This document shows, piece by piece, positions 16,800 through 25,072 of a stretch of 64,000 nucleotides of DNA (position 1 is its first letter; the number at the start of each line of letters is the position of its first letter). Location of the stretch: contig NZ_FNZF01000001.1 in the NCBI RefSeq assembly GCF_900109165.1, positions 735,376 to 799,375 of the forward strand, in the 5' to 3' direction. The position numbers and the translations under genes are program-made. A model generated the notes under the pieces. The model was not told where the DNA came from. It did no database searches and worked only from the letters and a program-made list of their open reading frames with translations. This stretch comes from Bhargavaea ginsengi. Lineage in GTDB: Bacteria > Bacillota > Bacilli > Bacillales_A > Planococcaceae.

Positions 16800-17045
16800 T
16801 AGACAAAGTGAGTGGACTACTCCTTCGTCTGCAGTTCTTTCTATTCCTGAAAATCCTCCGGATTTCCGCTGCGGGCCCTCGCTTACCGCGGGCGTTACCT
16901 TAGCCGGCGCCAGTACGGAGACTGGCGTCTGTGCGCATCGCAAAGCGTTGCGCAACATCCGGGGTCTTCGGCTAACGCTTTTCCCGCAGGTGTCTCGGGC
17001 CCTCCGCTTCAATCCTCCTGTATCTATTGAGACTATAGACAGGTT
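16800..17045. mobile_element. MITE-like palindromic element (copy 3, reversed and interrupted)
   Basis: This gap holds the same core as the elements at 9.0 and 25.1 kb, read on the minus strand: the complements of CCGCGGGCGTTACC and GTCTTCGGCTAACGCTTTTCC flank an extra segment of roughly 60 bp (about 16900-16965) containing GCGCATCGCAAAGCG. Outer similarity is ACTGTAGACA on the left and ACTATAGACAGG on the right. The remaining bases to 17198 hold nothing I recognise. Confidence 0.6.
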
Positions 17046-17198
17046 AATAGGCTAATGAGTAATAGGGGATAAGCATGCTGTTTCTGTGCAGAATGGAGTT
17101 TAGGCATGGCTTCATGGTAAGTCCTTCTTCTAAGATAAAACTCCCCTACCTATATTAAAAAAACCCAGTGAGACAAAGTGGTTATGATGCTCTCTAAT

Positions 17199-17228
17199 GA
17201 AAAAAACAGCCGGAGCGGCTGCTTTTTT
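17199..17228 (-). terminator. Terminator of iron-dependent alcohol dehydrogenase
   Basis: Minus-strand hairpin GCAGCCGCTCCGGCTG followed by seven T residues, overlapping the stop codon. Confidence 0.88.
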
Positions 17229-18427
17229 CATACTCCCTGATTCACTTTCACCTGTGTCTGATATTCATAGACGAGCTGATAAAGCTCCTTGATTTCCTCA
17301 CCAGTCGGCACTTTCGGGTTGTTCCCGGGGCTGCCGCTGTCGAGGGCGTCTTTGGCCATTTTTTCTCTGGCGTTCATGAAGTCCTGTTCGTCGATGCCCC
17401 ATTCTTTTAGGTTCGGGATGTTCAATGAGTGGCAAAGTTCTTTCACAGCCTGCACGGTCCGTTCTGCGGCTTGTTCATTGGTCATTTCTTCATCCGGGGA
17501 GAAGATCCGGCCGATGTCCGCCAGCCGTTCCACGCAGGCTTCCTTGCTGTATTCCAGGACTGCCGGCAGCAGCATCGCATTGGAGAAGCCGTGCGGTACA
17601 TGGAACAGCGCGCCAATCGGGCGGGACATGCCGTGGACCAGGCAGACGGAAGCGTTCGAGAAAGCCATTCCAGCCTGCATCGCTGCTAGCGACATCGCTT
17701 CTTTCGCTTCAACATCTTCCGGGTTGTCGTAAGCCCGCTGGAGATTGGACGCGATCAGCCGGATAGCGGAAAGGGCCAGCATGTCCGTCATCGGGTGGGC
17801 CTTCCTAGAGATGTACGCCTCGATGGCGTGGCTGAGTGCATCAACGCCTGTCGCGGCAGTCACCTTATCCGGCGTAGACAGTGTCAGCATCGGATCGACG
17901 ATCGCGCCGTCCGGCATGAGCGCCGGCTGCTTGATCATCATCTTCACCTGGGTCGTGGTGTTGGTAATGACAGTCGCGTCTGTCGCTTCTGCTCCTGTCC
18001 CGGCAGTGGTCGGAATGGCGATATGCGGCACCGGCCGCTGATCGGCCAGTTTCCGGCCGCCCATGTAATCTCCGATATAGCCCCCGTTCGTCGCCAGGAT
18101 CGACACCGCCTTCGCCGTATCGATGCAGCTCCCGCCCCCCAGCGAGATGATCAGGTCGCAGCGCTCTTCTTCGAATATACGCAGCGCCTCAGACACAAAG
18201 TCATCGGTCGGTTCAGACGCCACTCCCAGATAGACAGCGCTTTCAATTCCGTCATCATTAAGAAGCTTCCGGCACTCATCCACATACCCGAGCTTATTCA
18301 TAATCGCGTCACTGATGATCAGCGCCTTGCTCCCCTTCAAGTTCAACGCCTGCTTGCCCACCTGCTGAAACGCCCCCTGCAGGTAGACAATCGATGGCGG
18401 TGTCAGGAACTCCTTGCTCGTATTCAT
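17228..18427 (-). CDS. Iron-containing alcohol dehydrogenase
   Basis: A 399-residue group III alcohol dehydrogenase. The NAD-binding loop is SLGGGSCIDTAKA (GGGS 97-100). Metal-ligand regions are DALSHAIEAY and HGMSRPIGALFHVPHG, which supply the histidines, with an aspartate in GAIVDPML. Such enzymes interconvert alcohols and aldehydes or ketones (butanol, 1,3-propanediol, lactaldehyde). It lies next to the polyol regulon but on its own transcript with its own terminator and a palindromic operator at 18447. It may reduce or oxidise a product of polyol breakdown, but the substrate is not predictable. Confidence 0.92.
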   Translation of the reverse strand: MNTSKEFLTPPSIVYLQGAFQQVGKQALNLKGSKALIISDAIMNKLGYVDECRKLLNDDGIESAVYLGVASEPTDDFVSEALRIFEEERCDLIISLGGGSCIDTAKAVSILATNGGYIGDYMGGRKLADQRPVPHIAIPTTAGTGAEATDATVITNTTTQVKMMIKQPALMPDGAIVDPMLTLSTPDKVTAATGVDALSHAIEAYISRKAHPMTDMLALSAIRLIASNLQRAYDNPEDVEAKEAMSLAAMQAGMAFSNASVCLVHGMSRPIGALFHVPHGFSNAMLLPAVLEYSKEACVERLADIGRIFSPDEEMTNEQAAERTVQAVKELCHSLNIPNLKEWGIDEQDFMNAREKMAKDALDSGSPGNNPKVPTGEEIKELYQLVYEYQTQVKVNQGV

Positions 18428-18446
18428 GATGTTTCCCCCTTTTGTT

Positions 18447-18457
18447 TGAACGACGTT
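18447..18457. promoter_or_regulatory. Palindromic operator candidate upstream of Fe-ADH
   Basis: GAACGACGTTC, a perfect inverted repeat with a 3-bp centre, lies 20 bp before the Fe-ADH start codon and resembles TetR-family operators. A weak promoter (TTGACA at 18490-18495) lies just upstream. The regulator is not in the window, unless it is the DeoR protein. Confidence 0.45.
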
Positions 18458-18545
18458 CTAGAAAAAGCGTATCTTACAAAAGCAGGAAGTGTCAATGTGT
18501 TTCATCTTTTCTGTCTATTCTTTCGTTGGTTAGTTTCAGTTGGCA

Positions 18546-18646
18546 TTCGTAGTAACTCACCAGGGGCTTGGTAGGAACTCGGATACCCCTTGGTGGGAAT
18601 CCGTCGGTAATCACTCATTCCCCCAAGGTAACCACTCGCCCCCATA
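18546..18646 (+). repeat. 22-bp-period intergenic array (copy c)
   Basis: Three A-type units (GTAGTAACTCACC, GGTAGGAACTCGGATACCCC, GGTGGGAATCC) are followed by two B-type units (GGTAATCACTCATTCCCCC, GGTAACCACTCGCCCCC). Most steps are 21-22 bp; one is shortened to about 15. The array ends where the SEC-C gene terminator begins. Confidence 0.8.
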
Positions 18647-18648
18647 AC

Positions 18649-18688
18649 AAAAAAGCCACCCGGAGAGTATTTCTCTCCAGGCAGCTCC
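18649..18688 (-). terminator. Terminator of SEC-C gene
   Basis: Minus-strand hairpin CCTGGAGAG/CTCTCCGG followed by six T residues. Nearly identical to the terminator at 21295-21335. Confidence 0.85.
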
Positions 18689-18694
18689 CGCTCC

Positions 18695-20053
18695 CTATTT
18701 CCCGCAACATTTCTTATATTTCTGCCCACTCCCGCATGGACAAGGATCATTACGACCAACTTTGATGGAATCGGTAGAATGCATTTCTTCCCGTTGCACC
18801 CCTGCAAGAGGCATCCTGGATTGGCGTTTCCGCATTTCCACTGGAGTGTGACCACGGTTGTCCCAGGTGCGGCTGTGGTTGACCATGTCAAAAAAGAGTT
18901 CGATGAGTTCACGGGTCTGCTGCTCGCTTGCAGGGACGATCCCACCGAATTCAAGCAGTGACGAGAACGCCTGTGCAGGTGGATAACCATGCAGACACAG
19001 ATTCTGTGCATGGCCCATCCACACGCTGAGATCCTTTGGTCTTCCCCGGAAGAAGTGCCTCTCCGTATACTTCCGTAGCGCTTCCGACTGCAGTGTTTCT
19101 TCGAAGTAATCGTCTTTTGCATACCGGAGCAGCTCCTGCTTTTCAGGAATATAATAAGGTTTTCCTGCCGTTTCTGTTTGCAGCTTCTCGAGGTCTCCCC
19201 GCCCCGTAATCGCCTGAGCGGTAAAGGATTGATTCCTCAAGGAGATCCGGCTGTTGATCAGCCAGGCTGCAGGAATGAGCGAGCGGGTCAATGCGAGTAA
19301 CTCAATGGCCTGCACATCGCTGTTGTTCTGAGCGTTATAGATTTCGGCAATCTTGGAAGCCGGCACCACGCCGTAAAGATGGACGAGCGCTTGGATGTAG
19401 CGGATCAGTTCCCTTGTTTTTGCTTCAGTAAAGCGAATGGAAGCATCCGGCAGGACAAGCGGCTCATCCGCTTCCAGCGGTGTGCGTCCACGATGGATCC
19501 AGGATCGGCTATGGTTGAACATACCTTGCGCCAGATAAATAAACTTTCCCAGATCTTCCTCCGGACGTTCTTCAAAGTGTGTTAAATCGAGGTTCAGCAA
19601 CAGATTCATGAACAGATTCGCCCCAGGTTCATCCGCTGCCATCTTGACGTCTATCAGGACGCTCTCAGTCTTTACTTCATCATACTGCATCTCTTCCCGA
19701 AGAAACGCCGCGAGTGTCCTGGCCTGTTCGTTCATCTCGATATAGGACTCATCCCGATAGCGGAGCATCTCCTCCAGCTCCGGCACATAGTACCGTTTCC
19801 GGTAAGTCCGTTCCAAGTAGAGCTCGACTGCCCCCGCCCGGTCGATCAGTTCATGGACGAACGTGTCGCCATACAGGATCACCCCGTGCGCTTCAAGCGC
19901 GGCAGACTTCATCTCCGCAAACTTTCGGACCTCCCTCTTATGGAAACCAATGCCGGTATGCTCTTTAAATAACTGGCTGACCTTCTCCATCGGAATGATG
20001 CCATAAAATGAAGCCGCCGCAATGATATAATCAGTCAATCGTTGTTGATCCAC
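18695..20053 (-). CDS. SEC-C metal-binding motif protein with internal duplication
   Basis: 452 residues ending in the SEC-C zinc motif [18 protein letters not shown]. The body appears to be two related halves: [20 protein letters not shown] (about 10-29) recalls [20 protein letters not shown] (about 224-243), and [15 protein letters not shown] recalls [19 protein letters not shown] motifs occur in SecA and in many stand-alone proteins of unknown role. No catalytic motif is visible and there is no signal peptide. It stands alone with its own terminator. Function unknown; a nucleic-acid or protein-binding role is only a guess. Confidence 0.75.
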   Translation of the reverse strand: MDQQRLTDYIIAAASFYGIIPMEKVSQLFKEHTGIGFHKREVRKFAEMKSAALEAHGVILYGDTFVHELIDRAGAVELYLERTYRKRYYVPELEEMLRYRDESYIEMNEQARTLAAFLREEMQYDEVKTESVLIDVKMAADEPGANLFMNLLLNLDLTHFEERPEEDLGKFIYLAQGMFNHSRSWIHRGRTPLEADEPLVLPDASIRFTEAKTRELIRYIQALVHLYGVVPASKIAEIYNAQNNSDVQAIELLALTRSLIPAAWLINSRISLRNQSFTAQAITGRGDLEKLQTETAGKPYYIPEKQELLRYAKDDYFEETLQSEALRKYTERHFFRGRPKDLSVWMGHAQNLCLHGYPPAQAFSSLLEFGGIVPASEQQTRELIELFFDMVNHSRTWDNRGHTPVEMRKRQSRMPLAGVQREEMHSTDSIKVGRNDPCPCGSGQKYKKCCGK

Positions 20054-20149
20054 CGTATCCCTCCGTCTGATTCTGCTGCTTTAAGTATAATGGCAAAAGG
20101 AGTTGATTACGAAGGGATCTAGTCTCAGGTTTTGACGATCACCTGCAAA

Positions 20150-20187
20150 TAAAAAACCTTACTTGAATACGAATAATCCAAGTAAGG
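20150..20187 (-). terminator. Terminator of the 115-residue gene
   Basis: CCTTACTTG (20157-20165) pairs with CAAGTAAGG (20179-20187); on the minus strand it is followed by a run of six T. Confidence 0.88.
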
Positions 20188-20202
20188 CGCTATTGTTTAT
20201 TT

Positions 20203-20550
20203 TTATTCATGTTTCATCAGTGTTAACGGTTTTCGGCGAGCTTTCCTTGAACGGACATATGCGGCGGCTTCATCGGAAACGTTAGATCGCAGATAGACGT
20301 TCTTTGCCACCACATTCAACATCTTAGCTACGTCTTGGATGCGTTCCTCATCTGCTAACGGATAAGAAGTACGAACCTGACGCACCAATTCCTGGCGGTT
20401 CAAGAACTGAGCGAGCCCATCATTAATACTTGCCAAGTCCCTTGCCATTGCTGCTGTTTGCCGACGATAAGAGGTCCCGCCATTTTGAAGGTAATTCTGT
20501 TCCTTATCCAACGCTTCAAGAAAGTCCGAGTAACGCATTCCTCGTTTCAC
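20203..20550 (-). CDS. Hypothetical protein, 115 residues, partner of HEPN-like gene
   Basis: I do not recognise this family. The protein is soluble, basic at the C-terminus (RSRKARRKPLT) and predicted largely helical. Start is GTG at 20550 with AAGGAGG upstream. It follows the HEPN-like gene by 26 bp on the same strand and shares a terminator with nothing else, so the two look like a two-gene unit. The pairing and size would fit a toxin-antitoxin or host-defence pair, with this as the partner of the HEPN-like protein, but nothing in its own sequence shows that. Confidence 0.6.
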   Translation of the reverse strand: MKRGMRYSDFLEALDKEQNYLQNGGTSYRRQTAAMARDLASINDGLAQFLNRQELVRQVRTSYPLADEERIQDVAKMLNVVAKNVYLRSNVSDEAAAYVRSRKARRKPLTLMKHE

Positions 20551-20576
20551 GATTAATTCGCCTCCTTCCAGTTATC

Positions 20577-21065
20577 TTATCCATATACAGGAACACCGAC
20601 AATATAAGGAGCCATCCCTTCAGGATGCCTTTTAAATGAGTGCTCAAAATTACTCTTATAGTTTTTGGTATCTTTCTGTTCCTCATACCAATTCCTCGCG
20701 GCATCAATGATTACTCTGCAAAAAATCTGGATATCGATATTCAAGACATCATTCAATACATTGTTGTGTAAAGTTAATATCGAAGTTGGTTCAATGAAAA
20801 TAATTTTCCTATACTGCGAATCCTTGTGTTCAGTTCTCCCCTGATGCAAGAATGCACATCGGAAATAATAGCAATCGTTGGCTGACATACGAACTTTATC
20901 TCCTACGTACTGATCATACCAATTCACATATTTATTTTTCTTGGTCTCCCCATTATTTGATTGCAGAGCGGCACAGATATCAGGAATACATAATGTCATT
21001 CCCAATGCCAAGTGATATACCCCTGCTTCCAACCCTTTTTCAATTTCATTCAACATGTTCTCCAT
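20577..21065 (-). CDS. Hypothetical protein with HEPN-like R-x4-H motif
   Basis: 162 residues, visibly more AT-rich than its neighbours. An Arg69-x4-His74 motif lies in YYFRCAFLHQG, within a predicted helix, the arrangement seen in HEPN-domain ribonucleases. Upstream VNWYDQYVG and the long C-terminal helical stretch are consistent with a small helical bundle. I know of similar unnamed proteins in many bacteria but not of a demonstrated function. It is the first gene of a two-gene unit. An RNase or toxin role is inference from one short motif and could be wrong. Confidence 0.55.
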   Translation of the reverse strand: MENMLNEIEKGLEAGVYHLALGMTLCIPDICAALQSNNGETKKNKYVNWYDQYVGDKVRMSANDCYYFRCAFLHQGRTEHKDSQYRKIIFIEPTSILTLHNNVLNDVLNIDIQIFCRVIIDAARNWYEEQKDTKNYKSNFEHSFKRHPEGMAPYIVGVPVYG

Positions 21066-21144
21066 TTAACCGCCTCCCCCGTATATCTAAACGTTTTAAT
21101 GCAGTTGATTTCGACTCTTCCCCATTCACTCCTCTAAGAAATTC

Positions 21145-21294
21145 GTGGTAATTCAATCCCGGTTGGTGGCGATTCGGCGGGGATTGGTAGGAGCCCGGAT
21201 ACACTTTGGTGGGAACTCAGAGGTACCTAGGTGGTGATTCATCAGAGTAGTTGGTAATCACTCACTCCCCCAAGGTAACCACTCACCCCCATAA
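21145..21294 (+). repeat. 22-bp-period intergenic array (copy d, longest)
   Basis: Six to seven units with a regular 22-bp step, starting near 21162, 21184, 21206, 21228, 21250 and 21272. A-type units (TTGGTAGGAGCCCGG, TTGGTGGGAACTCAG, TAGGTGGTGATTCATC) run into B-type units (GGTAATCACTCACTCCCCC, GGTAACCACTCACCCCC). It fills the gap between the HEPN-like gene start and the dctM terminator. Confidence 0.85.
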
Positions 21295-21335
21295 CAAAAA
21301 AAGCCGCCCGGAGAGTGTTTCTCTCCAGGCAGCTC
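21295..21335 (-). terminator. Terminator of TRAP/acyl-CoA operon
   Basis: Minus-strand CCTGGAGAG/CTCTCCGG hairpin plus T run, a near copy of the one after the SEC-C gene. Confidence 0.85.
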
Positions 21336-21342
21336 CATTCCC

Positions 21343-22653
21343 CTACCCCGCCATCTGCTGAGGCAGATACAGAGCGATTTCAGGGAAGATATAGATCAGG
21401 ATGATCAGTGTCAGGATCGGGATCATGAACAGGAAGGCACCTTTGAAGATGTCGGTGAGTTCGAGTTCTTTGGTGACGCCTTTCAATACGAAGACGTTCA
21501 TGCCGATCGGTGGTGAAATGAGTGCCATTTCGACAACCAGCACGATGATGACGCCGAACCAGACGAGGTCGAATTCCAACGCTGCCAAGACAGGCATGAG
21601 GATCGGGATGGTGACGACCATCATGGCGAGTGAGTCCATGAGCGCTCCCAAAATAATAAAGAGCAGGACGATCAGGGCAAAGATCATGGCGTCGGACAGG
21701 TTCGCGGACAGCAGTGCATCGGCGAGCATGTTCGGGAACCTTGTCAGCACCAACACATAGTTCAGGATAAAGGCGCCGATGATGATGGCGAAGATGAAGC
21801 CGGTGGTCTGCAGGGTGCCGATCATGGCTTCTTTGAGTTTCTCCAAAGTCAGTGTGCGCTTGATGACACCAATGAGCATGGCACCGAGTGCGCCGACGCC
21901 GGCGGCTTCTGTCGCGGTGAACCAGCCAAGATAGATGCCGCCCATGACGACGATAAAAAGCACCGCGACCATCAGGTTGCTCGGCAGCGAGGCAAACCGC
22001 TGTTTCCAGGTGGATTTCTCCACTTGCTCGGTTTGTGCAAGTTTCGGGTTGATCAGGACAGCGGCCCAGATGGTGATCATGAAGAACAGCGTGAGCAAAA
22101 TTCCCGGGATGATGCCGGCAGTAAAGAGTGCGCCGACGGATTGCTCGGTGATCATCGCGTAAACGATGAATGTCGTGCTCGGCGGAATTAGGATTCCAAG
22201 AGCGCCTCCCGCGACAATCGTGCCGCCGGTGAGGCTCTTGCTGTAGCCGCCTTTTCGCATTTCATCGGTCGCGATGACGCCCATCGTACCGGTCGTTGCG
22301 ACGCTGGAGCCTGCGGCTGTGGCGAACAGCGCGGAGGCGCCGATCGTGGAGATGCCGAGGCCGCCTTTCAGGTGGCCGAACCAGTGCTTGCACGTTTCAA
22401 ACAGGCTGTTCGTGACGCCGGAGGCAAACAGCAGCTGCCCCATCAGAACGAACAGCGGGATGGTGCTGAGTGTGTAGCTGAAGCTCTGGCTCCAGACGAT
22501 GCTGTTGACGGCTGCCAGGAGCGTATCGATTCCCCGGAGATAAATGATGCCGAGTGCGGCCGGGACGACCATGGCAATCGCAATTGGGATCCGAAGGAAC
22601 ATGAGGAAGAGGACCCCCAGAATGACGATGAGTCCAACAATTTCAGTCGGCAA
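21343..22653 (-). CDS. TRAP transporter large permease (DctM)
   Basis: A 436-residue membrane protein with about 12-13 hydrophobic segments. Family signatures include GTMGVIATDEMRKGGYS and GGALGILIPPSTTFIVYAM. This subunit forms the sodium-coupled translocation channel of a tripartite periplasmic/lipoprotein-binding transporter. Its start overlaps the dctQ stop by 11 bp, indicating coupled translation. It ends the operon that carries the acyl-CoA ligase and enoyl-CoA hydratase, so the substrate is probably a carboxylic acid activated by that ligase. Confidence 0.95.
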   Translation of the reverse strand: MPTEIVGLIVILGVLFLMFLRIPIAIAMVVPAALGIIYLRGIDTLLAAVNSIVWSQSFSYTLSTIPLFVLMGQLLFASGVTNSLFETCKHWFGHLKGGLGISTIGASALFATAAGSSVATTGTMGVIATDEMRKGGYSKSLTGGTIVAGGALGILIPPSTTFIVYAMITEQSVGALFTAGIIPGILLTLFFMITIWAAVLINPKLAQTEQVEKSTWKQRFASLPSNLMVAVLFIVVMGGIYLGWFTATEAAGVGALGAMLIGVIKRTLTLEKLKEAMIGTLQTTGFIFAIIIGAFILNYVLVLTRFPNMLADALLSANLSDAMIFALIVLLFIILGALMDSLAMMVVTIPILMPVLAALEFDLVWFGVIIVLVVEMALISPPIGMNVFVLKGVTKELELTDIFKGAFLFMIPILTLIILIYIFPEIALYLPQQMAG

Positions 22654-23119
22654 CGGTCTTCTCCCCCTTCAGGTCCTGCACCAGCTTGAGCAGTGCTTCG
22701 AGCCCCCAGGTGAGGAAGCCGAAGATGACGAACAGCTTGAACGGGACGTACGAGATTCCGAGCAGGTCGGATTCCTGGGTTTTCAGGTGGGACAAAAACG
22801 CCCAGCAGACCAGCAGGCAGAACGCCAGTGTCAGGAGATGGGCGATAAAGTCCATCACGCGCTGCATGGCGGGCGAGAACTTGTCCACGAAAAGCCCGAT
22901 CGAGATATGGGTGTTGGTGGCTTCGCTGAGGGACAGCGAACCCATTATGAGGACGACCATCACGAACTGGACGAGTTCGATGTCCCCGATGATCGGGTTG
23001 CCCGTCGTCCGCGCAACAGCGAAGACGAACACGGCCGGGAACATCAGGCCGAGTGCGATCAGGCCGATCCATTTATTGATGTTCGTCAGGAGACGGACCG
23101 GTTTCTGCAGGAGCTCCAT
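22643..23119 (-). CDS. TRAP transporter small permease (DctQ)
   Basis: 158 residues with four predicted membrane helices (VLIALGLMFPAVFVFAVA-like first span, then VMVVLIMGSLSLSEATNTH). It scaffolds DctM in the membrane. It is sandwiched between the binding protein and DctM genes on the minus strand, with a 36-bp gap from the former and an overlap with the latter. The SLSEATNTHISIGLFVD segment after helix 2 is typical of DctQ proteins. Confidence 0.92.
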   Translation of the reverse strand: MELLQKPVRLLTNINKWIGLIALGLMFPAVFVFAVARTTGNPIIGDIELVQFVMVVLIMGSLSLSEATNTHISIGLFVDKFSPAMQRVMDFIAHLLTLAFCLLVCWAFLSHLKTQESDLLGISYVPFKLFVIFGFLTWGLEALLKLVQDLKGEKTVAD

Positions 23120-23155
23120 ACTTTCCCCCTCTTTCTATATCTGTGTTTCACGAAA

Positions 23156-24214
23156 TTAATCTACCGGGTTGTCGATGCCTTGCTCTTCGAGCGTCTTGGT
23201 GAAGAAGTCCATCATTTCCTGTGCGTTGTCGTAGCCTTTTTTCTCGGCGTTTTTCACCCAGTCTTCCCAGATCTGTCCGGCAGGGGCGCGGAATTCTGCG
23301 AGTGTTTCTCCTTCAGGCACAATGACGCGGCCGCCCTTGTCCGCCACTTCTTTTTCGAATTGGACCAGAGCATCGGCGGTGCCTTCGGAATACATTTTCG
23401 AGTTGAGTTCGCTCAGCTTCGGACCGAAGTCTTCCTCGAACTGCTTTTTGAGGTCGTCCGGCAGCTTGTCGAATGCCCGCTCGTTCATGAGGAACAGGAG
23501 CGTCGTGGCACCGATATCAACTTTCGTCATGTACGGTGCCGCTTCGAACAGGCGGAAGCCGTTCGTGCCGATCGCGGTGTACGTCGTCTGGTCGACGGTG
23601 CCTCGGTCGAGCGCCTGGTAGTTTTCTTCGATTCCGAGGGTGACAGGCACGCCGCCCCACAGTTCAATTAGTTGGACACGCTCTTTTCCGGAGACGATAA
23701 CTTTCTTGTTTTTCACATCAGCAACGGTCTCAACAGGCTCCGTCGTAATGAGCTGATAGGCATCCGTCGCGGAGATGGCAAGCGGGATGCTATCTTCAAA
23801 TTCGTCCTGCATGAATTCATCGATAAACGGCTGAAGGACTTTCGGGCTGTCCATCGGATCAAGGATTGCAAACGGCAGGTCGCCGAGCGTCAGCGGGTAA
23901 GCCGGTGTGCTCGTCGAAGCACTCGGGCTTACGTAGCCGATATCATACAAGCCGCCTTCGATGTCCTCATAGGCGGTGGCGAGGTTGCCGAGTGCTCCGC
24001 TGTTGTAGATTTCAATCTTGACGCGGCCGTCGGTCTGTTCTTCCACGTATTCCGCCCACGGTGCGACGACATCTGTATGGAACTTGTGCGTCGCCGCCGG
24101 CTGGATATTAAATGAATACACATATTCCGCCTTGCCGCTCCCGCTTGCCGAGGCGCATCCGGAAAGGACGGCAAGCAGGGCCAGCAGCATGACGCCGAGG
24201 AGGCTCTTTTTCAT
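23156..24214 (-). CDS. TRAP substrate-binding lipoprotein (DctP)
   Basis: 352 residues from the ATG at 24214, which has AAGGGGG upstream; the frame is open to 24247 but that extension would spoil the signal peptide. The lipoprotein signal ends LAVLSGC (Cys20), so it is anchored outside the membrane. The family pattern GKERVQLIELWGG and NYQALDRGTVDQ, a ligand-contact helix region, is present. The ribosome site overlaps the enoyl-CoA hydratase stop codon, linking it to that gene. The ligand is likely an organic acid, given the acyl-CoA ligase in the operon; it cannot be named. Confidence 0.93.
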   Translation of the reverse strand: MKKSLLGVMLLALLAVLSGCASASGSGKAEYVYSFNIQPAATHKFHTDVVAPWAEYVEEQTDGRVKIEIYNSGALGNLATAYEDIEGGLYDIGYVSPSASTSTPAYPLTLGDLPFAILDPMDSPKVLQPFIDEFMQDEFEDSIPLAISATDAYQLITTEPVETVADVKNKKVIVSGKERVQLIELWGGVPVTLGIEENYQALDRGTVDQTTYTAIGTNGFRLFEAAPYMTKVDIGATTLLFLMNERAFDKLPDDLKKQFEEDFGPKLSELNSKMYSEGTADALVQFEKEVADKGGRVIVPEGETLAEFRAPAGQIWEDWVKNAEKKGYDNAQEMMDFFTKTLEEQGIDNPVD

Positions 24215-24227
24215 CTTCCGTTCCCCC

Positions 24228-25007
24228 TTATTTCTTCGCTTTTTCAAATCCGGCCATCTGGTCGGCGGTGCCGCCGGCCGTCATGACAGCTTCCTGGAGT
24301 TCTGCGTCGTAGTACAGGAGCGGGTCGATTGCCGGAACGGCGGCATTGACGATTTTCTTGGAGATACGGAGTGGGGCGAACGATTTTGCCGTGAGCTTTC
24401 CGACGAGTTCATCGGTTGCTGCTTCCAGCTCTGCGAGTGGGACGACCTTGTTCACAAGGCCCATCTTCTCTGCTTCTTCTGCGGTAAATGTCTCTCCGAG
24501 CATGATGAGTTCCTTCGCCTTCAATGGACCCACCAGGTTCACGAGCCTTGGCGTGCCGCCACCGGAGAAGAACAGTCCGCGCTCGATTTCCGGCAGTCCG
24601 CCGTCCGCTTCCTCCGCCATGATGGAGAAGTCGCATACCATTGCGAGTGCCATGCCGGCGCCGCGCATTGGGCCGTTGATGGCCGCGACGGTGATCTGGT
24701 CAAGCGTGTCGAACTTGCGCAGGAATTCATGGCGCTGTAGCTGGTCTTCGCGGATCCAGGTGGTGTCTGTCGGGTCGTCTTTCAGAAGCCCGCTTAGTTC
24801 TTTCATGTCCGCTCCAGCCGAGAACACCCGGCCGTTTCCTGTGAAGACGATGACCCGGTAGTCGTGATTCTGACGCACGCGTGTGAGGACATCGTTGAGT
24901 TCTTGATTCATTTGCGCGTTCATGGCATTGGCTTTTTCAGGCCGGTTGAGGTTCACCCGCAGCACGGGCTTTTCGTCGATGACTTGGATGGTTTCGTAGT
25001 TGAACAT
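24228..25007 (-). CDS. Enoyl-CoA hydratase/isomerase family protein
   Basis: A 259-residue crotonase-fold protein. The two oxyanion-hole segments are visible: GRVFSAGADMKEL (about 59-71) and NGPMRGAGMALAM (about 110-122). A glutamate in LPEIERGLFF is at the usual catalytic position. It acts on acyl-CoA esters, probably those made by the adjacent ligase. It is separated from that ligase gene by a MITE-like element of about 130 bp but otherwise follows it on the same strand. Hydratase, isomerase or retro-aldol (feruloyl-CoA type) activity cannot be told apart from sequence alone. Confidence 0.9.
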   Translation of the reverse strand: MFNYETIQVIDEKPVLRVNLNRPEKANAMNAQMNQELNDVLTRVRQNHDYRVIVFTGNGRVFSAGADMKELSGLLKDDPTDTTWIREDQLQRHEFLRKFDTLDQITVAAINGPMRGAGMALAMVCDFSIMAEEADGGLPEIERGLFFSGGGTPRLVNLVGPLKAKELIMLGETFTAEEAEKMGLVNKVVPLAELEAATDELVGKLTAKSFAPLRISKKIVNAAVPAIDPLLYYDAELQEAVMTAGGTADQMAGFEKAKK

Positions 25008-25072
25008 TTGGAATCCCCCTATCTTCTATCTAACTCTTGAGTAGTGAGTGGCACGGAAACGATTCGTCTGAA

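Noticed and set aside
18447-18457. LexA (SOS) box upstream of Fe-ADH
   Set aside because: GAAC-GAC-GTTC has a 3-bp centre; the Bacillus LexA box needs GAAC-N4-GTTC, and the gene has no DNA-repair link.
22544-23671. 375-residue plus-strand frame across the TRAP genes
   Set aside because: Antisense to dctM, dctQ and dctP, all of which are well supported; composition (many Arg, His, Glu, Asp) is that of a shadow frame.
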